A stretch of 45,537 nucleotides of DNA. It comes from Bacteroidales bacterium UBA2295 (GTDB lineage: Bacteria > Bacteroidota > Bacteroidia > Bacteroidales > Tenuifilaceae). Of the stretch, positions 7,624 through 15,874 are shown one piece after another (position 1 is the stretch's first letter; every line of letters begins with the position of its first letter). Under the pieces are notes generated by a model. That model did not search any database and was not told the origin of the DNA. It worked only from the letters and a program-made list of their open reading frames with translations. Location of the stretch: positions 1-45,537 of the forward strand of contig DDWD01000193.1 of assembly GCA_002345825.1 (NCBI GenBank). Direction: 5' to 3'. The position numbers were made by a program, and so were the translations under genes.

Positions 7624-9708
7624 TTAGAAGTTTTCAAAGTCACTATCGTTATTGTTAGTCTTTGCTTCAAATGCTCCGGCTGCTACCTTACGGCTTGCAG
7701 GTGTTCCATCACTCATTTTAAGGCTTACACCCTTGGACTGAGCAGGACTAACCGTTTTAAGTTTAGGCTTATCTGCCTGCTTGGGTTCGTAGTGATTCTG
7801 GCTCTTAATTGAGGTAATTCTCCGATTATCAATCTTGAAGTAGCTGATAATCTCCTTAAGTTGATCGGCCTGACTACTAAGTTCCTCTGCGCTAGTAGCC
7901 ATCTCCTCACTAGCTGCAGCATTTTGCTGGGTAACCTGATTAAGCTGCTGTATTGCAGTATTTACCTGATCGGCACCGCTGGTTTGCTCCATACTGGCAG
8001 CAGCAATTTCCTGAACCAGTTTAGCTGTGCGCTCAATCTCTGGAATTAAGCCGGTCATAAGTTCTGATGCATTCTCGGTTACATCCACGCTCTTTTTTGA
8101 AAGAGCTACAATCTCATCGGCAGCAATCTTACTGCGCTCGGCCAACTTACGTACTTCTGCGGCTACAACAGCAAATCCACGACCCTGCTCACCTGCACGG
8201 GCAGCCTCAACGGCAGCGTTAAGAGCTAGGATATTGGTTTGAAATGCGATATCGTTTATAATGTTAATTTTCTCGGCAATATCTCTGATAGAGATTAGGC
8301 TATCCTGAGATGCAGCTCCAACTTTTTGAACACCGTCGGATACCTTTTGCGATATCTTATCGGCCTCCTGAGCATTATCGGTGTTTTGCTGGATATTAGC
8401 AGCCATTTCTTCCATAGAAGAACTTACTTCCTCAGCGCTGGATGCCTGTTCGCTGGCTCCCTGCGATACCTGCTGACTACCCGAGCTCATCTGCAAGCTA
8501 GCTGATGCTATATTGTCGGATCCTAGCATAACGCTTCCAATCACCTCTTTAAGCTTCTCCCCCATATTTTGAAGTGCCTTTGCCAGGGTACCAATCTCAT
8601 CTTTTCGCTCAAGAAACTCGCGCTCAACGTTTATGGTTAGGTCGCCATTAGCAATTATCTCTGCAATACCCACACCACGGGTAATTCCTGCTACAATATT
8701 GCGAGTAATTATCATTGCCAGAACCACTGCCAGAATTATTGCGATAATCAATCCAAAGATCATAACTACGCTTGATGAGGCAAGGCTTGCGTTCATTCCA
8801 TTAGAACTTTCTTCTATAAGCCTTAGTTCTGTCTCTGCCGTTTCCAGGGCTGCAGCAAGTACCTGGTTTGCCGCATCGTTGCGTTGTACATTTAGCTTTT
8901 CACGCTCAAACCAAACGGCTATGTATGAATTCATTGCATCAACATAGCTATTTGCCGATTGCTCAATGTTATCGATTTGCTTTATGTTACTAGCCAGGCG
9001 TGTAATTTCCCTTATACCTCTTAGCTCGTTTGCAATGCTGAATGATTTAACAGCTTCTTGAAAGTGATCAGGATCTCTCTGTGCCTGAGCTCGAAAGTTA
9101 GCGACCCGCAATGTATTGCCTTTGTCAATTACCTCGTTAACTAAACGAATCTTCGTCTCTCTTTCTAAAAGAGTACCCTTGCCTACGCTCGCATTGATAT
9201 CCCTCTGGAGAAGCTTATGCTGATCATCAATAAACGTAGTGCAATTTTGCACAAACTCTCCTGCAAAGGTATTCATTTGATTTACATACCCTTCTAGACG
9301 CTTATTAGCATCCTGAGTCTTCTTGGCCAAGTCTTCGTATGTTCTGACACTCTGTTCGGCTTTTGTAGCTTGATCCTTTAGAACAGGCATATTCTCTTTA
9401 TTAGCTAGTGCTATTGCATCGCTTAGATCTCGTTTTACCTGATCTAGGTTTTTTACGCCCTCATTCCAAAACGATTCTTCTTGAGTATAGGCATATCCTC
9501 GCATTGAATACATCGTTCGCAGGGAATTGCGTTCCAAATTGTTTACCATGCCAATTGCAGGAACATACTTGTTAGACAACACTTCAGCCTCATTTGCGGA
9601 AGAGAACATATTAATTGAAGCCATACTACCTAGAATAATAGTAATAACAATGATGGCTCCAAATCCGATGGCCAATTGACCCGCTAACTTAAAATTCGAA
9701 AGTTTCAT
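7624..9708 (-). CDS. Chemoreceptor (MCP) with long helical periplasmic sensor
   Basis: A 694-residue transmembrane chemoreceptor. TM1 is about 9-32, TM2 about 313-335, HAMP about 336-390 and the signalling domain about 400-650. The hairpin tip is the strongly conserved INDIAFQTNILALNAAVEAA followed by a GFAVVAAEVRKLAERS helix. The periplasmic part (33-312, some 280 residues, all predicted helical) is twice a four-helix-bundle sensor and fits a bimodular helical (HBM-like) sensor, a type known to bind organic acids; this subtype call is tentative. The last residues, SDFENF, match the x-aromatic-x-x-aromatic pentapeptide used to tether CheR in some receptors. The gene follows a degenerate receiver gene by 64 bp. 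The start fits: basic residues just before TM1. Confidence 0.95.
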   Translation of the reverse strand: MKLSNFKLAGQLAIGFGAIIVITIILGSMASINMFSSANEAEVLSNKYVPAIGMVNNLERNSLRTMYSMRGYAYTQEESFWNEGVKNLDQVKRDLSDAIALANKENMPVLKDQATKAEQSVRTYEDLAKKTQDANKRLEGYVNQMNTFAGEFVQNCTTFIDDQHKLLQRDINASVGKGTLLERETKIRLVNEVIDKGNTLRVANFRAQAQRDPDHFQEAVKSFSIANELRGIREITRLASNIKQIDNIEQSANSYVDAMNSYIAVWFEREKLNVQRNDAANQVLAAALETAETELRLIEESSNGMNASLASSSVVMIFGLIIAIILAVVLAMIITRNIVAGITRGVGIAEIIANGDLTINVEREFLERKDEIGTLAKALQNMGEKLKEVIGSVMLGSDNIASASLQMSSGSQQVSQGASEQASSAEEVSSSMEEMAANIQQNTDNAQEADKISQKVSDGVQKVGAASQDSLISIRDIAEKINIINDIAFQTNILALNAAVEAARAGEQGRGFAVVAAEVRKLAERSKIAADEIVALSKKSVDVTENASELMTGLIPEIERTAKLVQEIAAASMEQTSGADQVNTAIQQLNQVTQQNAAASEEMATSAEELSSQADQLKEIISYFKIDNRRITSIKSQNHYEPKQADKPKLKTVSPAQSKGVSLKMSDGTPASRKVAAGAFEAKTNNNDSDFENF

Positions 9709-9772
9709 AATTTAATTGTGTTAGTTAAGAACTAGTGAGTATTAATTAGTTTCATGGTTACTTCAGACAATG

Positions 9773-10174
9773 CTAATGTGAAATACTACTTGGTAAATAC
9801 ACGTTATTACAAAACACTGCATTAATTGCTGTTGACATCTCATCGAACACTCTATCCTTTAGAATAAAGCCGTTGAACCCTAGCCTAAACAAATCGGCTA
9901 TTACTTGCAGATGTAGCTCCATTGATAGGGCAATTAGCTTCAGGTGTGGGTAGTCGTTTACGACAGGACAAATTGCTTGGATGTTGTCGGCAAAATTGTT
10001 CTTTAGCCCCACAAGAATTAATTTTGCATTCGATAAATTGCTGATTGAGATTAAATCATCACAAGATGGAACATCGGCAATAACTGAATGGCCCAAACCC
10101 TCTTCGAGGAATGTTTTAACAGCTAATCTGTATTGAGAAGAATCTTCAACGATAATCACATCCATTGTGTACAA
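9773..10174 (-). CDS. Degenerate receiver-domain protein lacking the phospho-acceptor Asp
   Basis: A 133-residue receiver-fold protein. The acidic pair (Glu10-Asp11 in VIIVEDS) and the conserved Lys106 (GFILKD) are present, but the strand that should end in the phosphorylatable Asp reads KLILVGLKN, with Gly56 in its place. The next segment lacks the usual MP too. It is thus a pseudo-receiver that probably cannot be phosphorylated in the normal way. Its fold otherwise resembles the LuxR-type receivers (GFNGFILKD with a following helix), without a DNA-binding domain. It lies directly upstream of and in line with the chemoreceptor gene, so a role as a phosphorylation-independent partner or decoy in that pathway is possible (inference). 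An internal ATG at Met4 is an alternative start. Confidence 0.78.
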   Translation of the reverse strand: MYTMDVIIVEDSSQYRLAVKTFLEEGLGHSVIADVPSCDDLISISNLSNAKLILVGLKNNFADNIQAICPVVNDYPHLKLIALSMELHLQVIADLFRLGFNGFILKDRVFDEMSTAINAVFCNNVYLPSSISH

Positions 10175-10220
10175 TAATTTATTTCAAAATTAATGGACAA
10201 CGGGTGCGTATCAAATGGGT

Positions 10221-10255
10221 TAAACTATAGAAAGGTATAGGGTAAACTATAGAAA
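10221..10255. promoter_or_regulatory. Direct repeat TAAACTATAGAAA x2, 22-bp period: candidate operator
   Basis: TAAACTATAGAAA occurs at 10221-10233 and 10243-10255, each preceded by G-rich sequence; start-to-start distance is 22 bp, about two helical turns. A partial third copy (GGTAAAC) begins near 10264. The repeats lie about 47-81 bp upstream of the degenerate-receiver start, where an activator or repressor site would be expected. Function is inferred from placement only. Confidence 0.4.
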
Positions 10256-10318
10256 ACATATGGGGTAAACCCTAGGTTTGGGGGTTCTATGTTTTTTTGG
10301 CTTTTGGCTGTTAGCTAG

Positions 10319-10332
10319 CTCGGCAGGCTCAG
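10319..10332. repeat. Dispersed motif copy 1 (CTCGGCAGGCTCAG)
   Basis: One of three spaced copies in this window of a motif close to TTCGACAGGCTCAG; the others are at 22427-22440 and 32888-32901. All are intergenic. Confidence 0.5.
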
Positions 10333-10370
10333 TGCAAGTGTTGGCAGTTGGTTGATTGTGTGATTGGTTG

Positions 10371-10410
10371 ATTGAATGATTGAATGATTGAATGATTGAA
10401 TGATTGGATG
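10371..10410. repeat. Period-8 tandem array (ATTGAATG)
   Basis: Four perfect ATTGAATG units followed by one ATTGGATG unit, with looser TTGATTGG copies on both sides. Period 8 is not codon-compatible. It is non-coding and could vary in copy number by slippage. Confidence 0.85.
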
Positions 10411-10420
10411 ATTGGGTTGA

Positions 10421-10435
10421 TCCGCCAAAGGCGGA
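10421..10435. repeat. Small palindrome TCCGCC-AAA-GGCGGA
   Basis: A 6-bp perfect stem with a 3-nt loop between the two tandem arrays. Too short and without a U-tract, so not a convincing terminator. Confidence 0.5.
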
Positions 10436-10481
10436 CAGGTTGGTTGATTGGCGTTCGGCGTTTTAAGTTTGGCGTTCGGTT

Positions 10482-10507
10482 GTTGGATGTTGGATGTTGG
10501 ATGTTGG
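10482..10507. repeat. Period-7 tandem array (GTTGGAT)
   Basis: Three perfect GTTGGAT units plus a partial fourth, just past the stop codon of the NarL-type regulator on the minus strand. A GGCGTTCGG pair lies next to it at about 10450 and 10471. Confidence 0.8.
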
Positions 10508-10515
10508 CCAAAAAC

Positions 10516-11178
10516 TTAGTTAAGGTTGACGAGTTTATTTTTTATTGCGAAAAGAATTAGGTTAATGGTGTTTTTGGTATTGGTTTTTTCGAGGAGGCTT
10601 GAGCGATGCATTTCAACCGTCTTTACGCTCCTGTGGATGGTTTGAGCAATTTCACTAGGAGACAGTCCTTTGCAAAGGTAGTTTAGAACTTCTGCCTCTT
10701 TTTCTGTTAATTGAACCTTTGGCATATTTCTAGGGTTTCCGTTTTCGGAGTTTTGTATAAACCCTGTAACCACTTTTTGTAGAATATCCTTTGAGAAAAA
10801 GTTCTCACCGTTAAGGATGGCATTTATTGCTGCCTGCAGTTCATGTTTTCCTGCTGTTTTTAACACAAATCCCATTGCACCAGCGTTGACTATACTAAAA
10901 TAATCCTCTTTTGAAGCCTGCATGGTAAGAACAAGAATCTTAATATTAGGGGCTATCTCAATGGCTTTTTGAGTTGCCTCAAGTCCATTCATTATTGGCA
11001 TCTCAATATCTAGCAACACCAAATCGGGATTAGTGCTCTTTAGGGTAGAGATGAACTCCTTTCCGTTACCAGCCTCGGCAACAACCTCACCAATACCTTC
11101 GCTCTCTATCAGTAACCTTACGCCTTCACGGAATAAGGTATGATCGTCAACAATTACAATTTTGGGTAATTTATTCAT
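10516..11178 (-). CDS. NarL/LuxR-family response regulator
   Basis: A 220-residue transcription factor. The receiver has Asp11-Asp12, phospho-acceptor Asp57 (LVLLDIEMP) and Lys107 (GFVLKTA). A LuxR-type helix-turn-helix follows from about 155: LTEKEAEVLNYLCKGLSPSEIAQ and the recognition-helix part SVKTVEMHRSSL. It is the last gene of a three-gene cluster, 17 bp after the REC-kinase, and that kinase has the HisKA_3/NarX-type His domain that normally pairs with NarL-type regulators. It is therefore the likely output of the relay. Target promoters are not known; the repeats beyond its stop codon, in front of the degenerate-receiver gene, are one candidate. Confidence 0.92.
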   Translation of the reverse strand: MNKLPKIVIVDDHTLFREGVRLLIESEGIGEVVAEAGNGKEFISTLKSTNPDLVLLDIEMPIMNGLEATQKAIEIAPNIKILVLTMQASKEDYFSIVNAGAMGFVLKTAGKHELQAAINAILNGENFFSKDILQKVVTGFIQNSENGNPRNMPKVQLTEKEAEVLNYLCKGLSPSEIAQTIHRSVKTVEMHRSSLLEKTNTKNTINLILFAIKNKLVNLN

Positions 11179-11195
11179 AAGCTTAAACTAATAGG

Positions 11196-12227
11196 CTAAA
11201 TAAAAAAAGGTACATCAACACGCACATCAACTCCCTCTCCAATAGCAGTTTGGTACATCAACGTTCCATTTAAAGACTGAACCCTACTCTCAATATTCAT
11301 CAAGCCTAGCCCAGCAGGATGTTTCAATATGGTTTTCATATCAAAACCTACTCCGTTGTCCTTATAGCAAAGAGAGATTACTCGCTTTTCTTCAATGTGG
11401 CTGCAAATGATTATGACCTCGGAAGCTCTTGCGTGCTTAATTGTATTGTTTATGAGCTCAGTTACAATCCTATAAAGACTTATTTCAATTGTTTTATCGA
11501 GCCGAATATTAATATTAGAATCGTATTTAAATCTAATTTTATTTACTTCATTGATATCGTCGATAAACGATTGTAATGAGCTGAAGAAACCCTTCTCCCT
11601 CAGAAAAACGGGGCTTAGGTTATGCGACATATCCCTAACAGTATGGATGGCCTTATCAATATTTTGCAAACCCTTTTCGGTAATAATGCTAATCTTATCG
11701 GGATTGTTTGTTTCTGAAAGCCATTGGAAATAAAGCTTAATGGTTGCTAGAAGTGGCCCCAGGTTGTCATGAAGTTCACGAGAGTATCTATTGCGTTCGG
11801 ACTCCTCAACTTCAATTGTATTTTGTATCAGTTTTCTTTCGGCCTCTTGTTCTATGGCAATTTTATGCAAAGCCATTTCAAGCGTAATTCTTAAGTCTCG
11901 CTCCTGAATGGGTTTAACAAGATAACCGTAAGGATTAGTTTTTTTAGCCCTCTCGATGGTTTCCTGGCTGGCATATGCAGTAATGTATATTACAGGTATT
12001 TTGTATTTCTCTTTAATATGTTCTGCTGCCTCAATGCCATCAACACTGCCATTAATTCTAATATCCATTAAAATAATATCTGGCAAACGCTTATCAAGAG
12101 CACAATAAGCCTCACTTGCACTTGCTGCTATTCCAATCACATTATAGCCAAGTTCTTCCAACCTAGTGGATATCTCCAAAGCAATTAAGCCCTCGTCCTC
12201 AACGATTAGGATACTTACATCTGTCAT
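11196..12227 (-). CDS. Receiver-histidine kinase (REC + HisKA_3 + HATPase_c)
   Basis: A 343-residue soluble protein with a receiver at the N terminus (phospho-acceptor Asp55 in IILMDIRIN, Lys105 in YLVKP) and a NarX-type kinase at the C terminus. The phosphorylated His is His153 in RYSRELHDNLGPLL. The ATPase has RIVTELINNTIKHA and DNGVGFDM, and the G box is HPAGLGLMNIESR. Having a receiver ahead of the kinase allows its activity to be set by an upstream kinase; the 926-residue sensor kinase starts its gene just before this one (6-bp gap) and is the obvious donor. The product then phosphorylates the adjacent NarL-type regulator. That order is an inference from domain types and gene order. Confidence 0.92.
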   Translation of the reverse strand: MTDVSILIVEDEGLIALEISTRLEELGYNVIGIAASASEAYCALDKRLPDIILMDIRINGSVDGIEAAEHIKEKYKIPVIYITAYASQETIERAKKTNPYGYLVKPIQERDLRITLEMALHKIAIEQEAERKLIQNTIEVEESERNRYSRELHDNLGPLLATIKLYFQWLSETNNPDKISIITEKGLQNIDKAIHTVRDMSHNLSPVFLREKGFFSSLQSFIDDINEVNKIRFKYDSNINIRLDKTIEISLYRIVTELINNTIKHARASEVIIICSHIEEKRVISLCYKDNGVGFDMKTILKHPAGLGLMNIESRVQSLNGTLMYQTAIGEGVDVRVDVPFFI

Positions 12228-12233
12228 AATAAG

Positions 12234-15014
12234 CTAATCTTTAGGCAATGAAATCTCAACTTTTGTCCCGTTTTCGTTTTTGAAACTAACCTTGCCATTA
12301 AGCTGATTGGTTAGGGTTTTTACAATTTTAAATCCTAGTGAATTAGATTGCGATAATTCATCCCTATTTTTAATTCCTTTCCCGTTGTCTGAAACCGAAA
12401 GCACGAAATCATGAAGATTTGAAACAAAGCCAACCTGTATCTCAGCCTTGGAGAAATCATCGAAAGCATGCTTAAAAGCGTTACTTATAAGCTCGTTTAT
12501 AATCAGGCCATAGTAAACGGCATTGCTTGTTTCTATAGTACATTCGGGATCGATAACCAGTTTTAGTGAAACGGAACTATTATAAGCCTCTTGTAGCTCA
12601 AAAACGATTCGTTTAATATATTGATAAATGTTTATGCTGCCAAAGTTTTTTGACTGGTATAATAATTCATGTAGTATAGCCATTGATTTTATCCTGTTAA
12701 GGCTATTGGAAAAAATTTCTTTGACACTATCATCCTTTATCTGGAGGGATTGAAGATAGATTAGGCTAGAAATAATCTGCAGGTTGTTCTTTACCCTATG
12801 GTGAATCTCATTTAGCAGCAACTCCTTCTCTTGCAATGATTTTTCAAGTTGCATCTCGGATCGTTTTCGCTTATTGATATCCTGAAGAACTCCAAACATA
12901 AAATCAGGCTCGTTCTTTGAATTTACTACAACACTAGCCATATTAAGCACCCAAATAACCGATCCATCCTTCTGCCTAATCCTAAACTCCAATCTAAAAT
13001 CTTTTTTATTTTCAATCGATTCTGAAAGAGTTTTGGAGAAAAGAATATGGTCATCCTCATATATGTGATTAAAAAAAGATTTGCCAGTAGCAATAGAGTA
13101 ACCAGGGTCATAACCGAGTATTTTAGACGCATTACCTGACCAAACCACATTGTCCTTCTTTATATCCCACTCCCAGGATGCTATATTACCTGCCACCTCA
13201 GCAAGTTTGAATCGATTATTCGATTGAACTAGTTTTTGTTCATATTCTTTGATATGTGTGATATCCTCAATAAATGTAATGGTCTCATTCTGCTTTTTGT
13301 TAACAGAAAGGCTTATTCTAACATCAAAGAAGGACCCATCCTTCCGCTTATGGATAGCATCGAATTTGGCAGATCCCTTATCGTAAAGCATTTTAATTGA
13401 CTGTACCGGAATGTCTCTGGATTTATAACTTTCTAAATCCGATACTTGAAGTTGCAAAAGTTCGTCTCGGGAATAGCCGCTCATACGACAGTAGTTATCA
13501 TTGGCCTCAATTAGCCAACCTTTCTTGTCAACAATCCAGAACCCATCGTTCGTGGTATTGAGGATGGCTTGAAATAATGTTGACTGGTACTGAATTTTTT
13601 GAATACTTTTTTGGCTTTCGGATAAATCTCGGATTACCGTTAGCAATGCTGGTTTCTCATTTAACACAACAAGGCTGGGTTGAACTTCTACAGGAAAGGT
13701 AGAACCATCTTTCCTAATATGGACTGTATCTATCAATAGGTTTTTACCTGCTAGAATAATAGGCAGATTATTGTGGAATGCTTGCACATATTCCGTGTGG
13801 ATTATGTCCTCGGCGTTCATCTTAAGTAACTCTTCCCTTGAGAATCCGTGGTAATCTAAGGCTTTCTGATTGATATCAATAAAATTACCATTAATGTCGT
13901 GTAGTATAACGCCATAGCTAATCTTATCGAAAAGCACCCTATACTTATTCTCACTTTCTTTTAAAACTCGATTTTGTGCGAGGGCAAGCACATCTGTTCT
14001 TCTTAACATATAAAACAAGAAGGAGAATAAGGCAACAATAACTAATCCACTTAGAATAAGACTTGTGACCCCCCCCATCTTTAAATGGGCATTGAGATGT
14101 GTAATGCAAGAAAAGAAATAAATTCTACCAATTTGATTACCCAAAACATCCACAATCGGCACAATGGCCATTGCATACATTTCGTCGAAAATTTCTATCT
14201 GTGAAAGATTATCAGCATTGTCTTTATTTAAGTTAATGATATTCTTACTAATGATGTCAGCGATATTCGGCAAAGAGGTACTTGCAATTACACAATCAGC
14301 CAAAACATCCCAACTAACTACCTGATCCAAAGAACTTGCTCTTTTTTCCCATGCACCTTTTTCAATGTAATTCTTATCTAATGTTAAAACATATGTGATA
14401 CCAGTTTTTTCATGGACCATGCTTGTAATCTCATCAACCGCTACGCCAAACTCAATAAAGCCAATAGCAACATTATTGTCAATCACCGGAGCTACTACCC
14501 TAAGTACTGGTAACTCCATAAGTCCTGGTTGAACTTCAAATCCCCAAAAGATGTCATTCGATACTTTTGCCTTTTGTGAGGTGACGCGATTTACTTTGCC
14601 GAAGCTGTCATGAGGTTGATGAACTCTCAGTATTCTGTTTAAATTACTATCTGAAAAGGTTAGGTGATTAATGCTAAATCTTGATTGAAGTTCTTGAAAG
14701 GTATTTTTCCAGTCTTTGTATAAAATGTCTTTGTTTTTCGATTTGATTGCATTTTTAACCCTCTCATCATCGGCAATCACAATAAGCATCATGCTTAAGT
14801 TTTCAACAACATCACCAACCTCCTCGCGGAATGCGTATTGTACCTTTTCGTTTTCTAATCTAATCTTATCACCTACTCTTTGCTTGAGCTGATGAAGAAA
14901 GATATAAACACCAATAGAAATTAATGAAAAAATAATGATGGCTATAGGGATCATTAATCTCCATAGGATTGGCTTTGGGGTAATGTCGCCATTAACTTGA
15001 ACTGAACTCGGCAT
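12234..15014 (-). CDS. Membrane sensor kinase: dCache_3-like sensor, three PAS, HisKA_2
   Basis: A 926-residue inner-membrane kinase. TM1 is near residues 20-42 and TM2 near 315-337. The periplasmic region between them has the hallmarks of the double-Cache family of sensor kinases (LTFSDSNLNRILRVHQPHDSFG, then ELPVLRVVAPVID and AIGFIEFGV). Three PAS/PAC units follow (about 350-465, 475-590, 600-720). The kinase is of the HisKA_2 type with EIHHRVKNNLQIISSLIYLQS-like signature (phosphorylated His in the HHRVKNN stretch), and the ATPase has INELISNAFKHAF and DNGKGI. It is the first gene of a tight cluster with the REC-kinase and the NarL-type regulator. Ligand unknown; Cache domains often bind small organic molecules. 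Confidence 0.93.
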   Translation of the reverse strand: MPSSVQVNGDITPKPILWRLMIPIAIIIFSLISIGVYIFLHQLKQRVGDKIRLENEKVQYAFREEVGDVVENLSMMLIVIADDERVKNAIKSKNKDILYKDWKNTFQELQSRFSINHLTFSDSNLNRILRVHQPHDSFGKVNRVTSQKAKVSNDIFWGFEVQPGLMELPVLRVVAPVIDNNVAIGFIEFGVAVDEITSMVHEKTGITYVLTLDKNYIEKGAWEKRASSLDQVVSWDVLADCVIASTSLPNIADIISKNIINLNKDNADNLSQIEIFDEMYAMAIVPIVDVLGNQIGRIYFFSCITHLNAHLKMGGVTSLILSGLVIVALFSFLFYMLRRTDVLALAQNRVLKESENKYRVLFDKISYGVILHDINGNFIDINQKALDYHGFSREELLKMNAEDIIHTEYVQAFHNNLPIILAGKNLLIDTVHIRKDGSTFPVEVQPSLVVLNEKPALLTVIRDLSESQKSIQKIQYQSTLFQAILNTTNDGFWIVDKKGWLIEANDNYCRMSGYSRDELLQLQVSDLESYKSRDIPVQSIKMLYDKGSAKFDAIHKRKDGSFFDVRISLSVNKKQNETITFIEDITHIKEYEQKLVQSNNRFKLAEVAGNIASWEWDIKKDNVVWSGNASKILGYDPGYSIATGKSFFNHIYEDDHILFSKTLSESIENKKDFRLEFRIRQKDGSVIWVLNMASVVVNSKNEPDFMFGVLQDINKRKRSEMQLEKSLQEKELLLNEIHHRVKNNLQIISSLIYLQSLQIKDDSVKEIFSNSLNRIKSMAILHELLYQSKNFGSINIYQYIKRIVFELQEAYNSSVSLKLVIDPECTIETSNAVYYGLIINELISNAFKHAFDDFSKAEIQVGFVSNLHDFVLSVSDNGKGIKNRDELSQSNSLGFKIVKTLTNQLNGKVSFKNENGTKVEISLPKD

Positions 15015-15041
15015 AATTTTTTCTCATCTTAAGCAAGATGT

Positions 15042-15049
15042 CAAATTTA
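15042..15049 (-). promoter_or_regulatory. Possible Bacteroidota -7 element (TAAATTTG)
   Basis: On the minus strand TAAATTTG matches the Bacteroidota -7 consensus TAnnTTTG exactly, 27 bp before the start codon of the dCache sensor kinase. The nearest TTTG that could serve as the -33 element is 23 bp upstream, a little further than usual, so the call is weak. Confidence 0.35.
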
Positions 15050-15227
15050 AACAAAACAATGGAAATCATTAACAAAATGTGATGAAAGTGATTGTATTCA
15101 GTGTTGTGATGAGAGCAAAATAATCCTTGGGTTTAGGGTAAATAGCCTCTAAAGTATACAGTAGTCACCTCTGCTTCTTTTGATATATGGTTTACCAAAG
15201 GTTTTTAAGTTCTAATGACGAGCGATT

Positions 15228-15248
15228 ATCAATTCTCATAGAATTGAT
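15228..15248. repeat. Perfect 9-bp hairpin (ATCAATTCT-CAT-AGAATTGAT)
   Basis: Arms 15228-15236 and 15240-15248 with a 3-nt loop, in the middle of the large non-coding stretch. It is A/T-rich and has no U-tract on either side. It could be an operator or part of a degenerate element; nothing decides between these. Confidence 0.5.
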
Positions 15249-15396
15249 CCGTTTAACTTCCTTTTCGCCTAGAAACTCTAAGGCACAGACACCTTCATAT
15301 ATTGCACTCGTAACTTTCAGAAACAATGTCTTTGCCTTAACCTGAACAACAAAACAAGTTTAAATGAATTTTCTTAGAAATGTGCTAGTATGTATT

Positions 15397-15640
15397 TAAC
15401 GTGAGTTCAACAAAAGGAATAATCGTTTATCTCCCTTATAAATAAGCGAATAAGGTTAATAATTGTGATTATTGTTATTATTACTAAGGTTATTTGAGTT
15501 TACAATAAGGTTCCTTGTAGTTCATAAACCTTATTTTGTTTTTTAAAACCTTAGTAAAACAGAGCGAAGCCAAAGATATCCAACCTTATTACCTTATTTT
15601 GTAGAGTCTTATATCAACGCGTTACATCGAACTCACGTTA
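15397..15640. repeat. MITE-like element with 12-bp terminal inverted repeats
   Basis: TAACGTGAGTTC at 15397-15408 is the exact reverse complement of GAACTCACGTTA at 15629-15640, bounding 244 bp of AT-rich non-coding DNA. Inside there are several copies, in both orientations, of AATAAGGTT/AACCTTATT (for example near 15450, 15508, 15530 and 15583). No clear target-site duplication flanks it. The structure fits a small non-autonomous mobile or dispersed intergenic element, but with a single copy in view this is only a candidate. Confidence 0.5.
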
Positions 15641-15874
15641 TTTAGATTTGTGGCTTTTAAATCTTTACGCACAAAAACTTGTAATATTCTTGGTATTCCA
15701 AATTGTTATGACACACTACTTACATACAGGCATTTAGTAACAAATAAAAGTTTTTTTGCCATTGTATTAACAACTGCAATTAACCACATAGCAACTATTT
15801 AATTTATCATCTAACTATTAGCAACCACATGAAGAGAAAAACAACTATGGTTGAATGCGAGGGCAGTTAGAATG

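Larger units (their letters stand above)
10175..10515. other. Repeat-rich intergenic region
   Basis: A 341-bp non-coding stretch holding two copies of a 13-bp direct repeat (10221-10255), a GCTCAG-type dispersed motif (10319-10332), a period-8 tandem array (10371-10410), a small palindrome (10421-10435) and a period-7 array (10482-10507). The 60-codon open frame across it is made of the repeats and is not a gene. Confidence 0.7.
15015..15874. other. 860-bp intergenic region
   Basis: No gene could be supported here. It holds the upstream region of the sensor-kinase gene, a 9-bp hairpin at 15228-15248, and an inverted-repeat-bounded 244-bp stretch at 15397-15640. The whole region is AT-rich and full of stop codons in every frame. 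Confidence 0.7.

Noticed and set aside
10371..10507. Tandem repeats taken for a CRISPR array
   Set aside because: Units are 7-8 bp, directly adjacent and without spacers; no cas gene is near.
10329..10511. 60-codon minus-strand frame rich in Asn, Gln, Thr
   Set aside because: It is made wholly of the period-8 and period-7 tandem arrays and has no start context.
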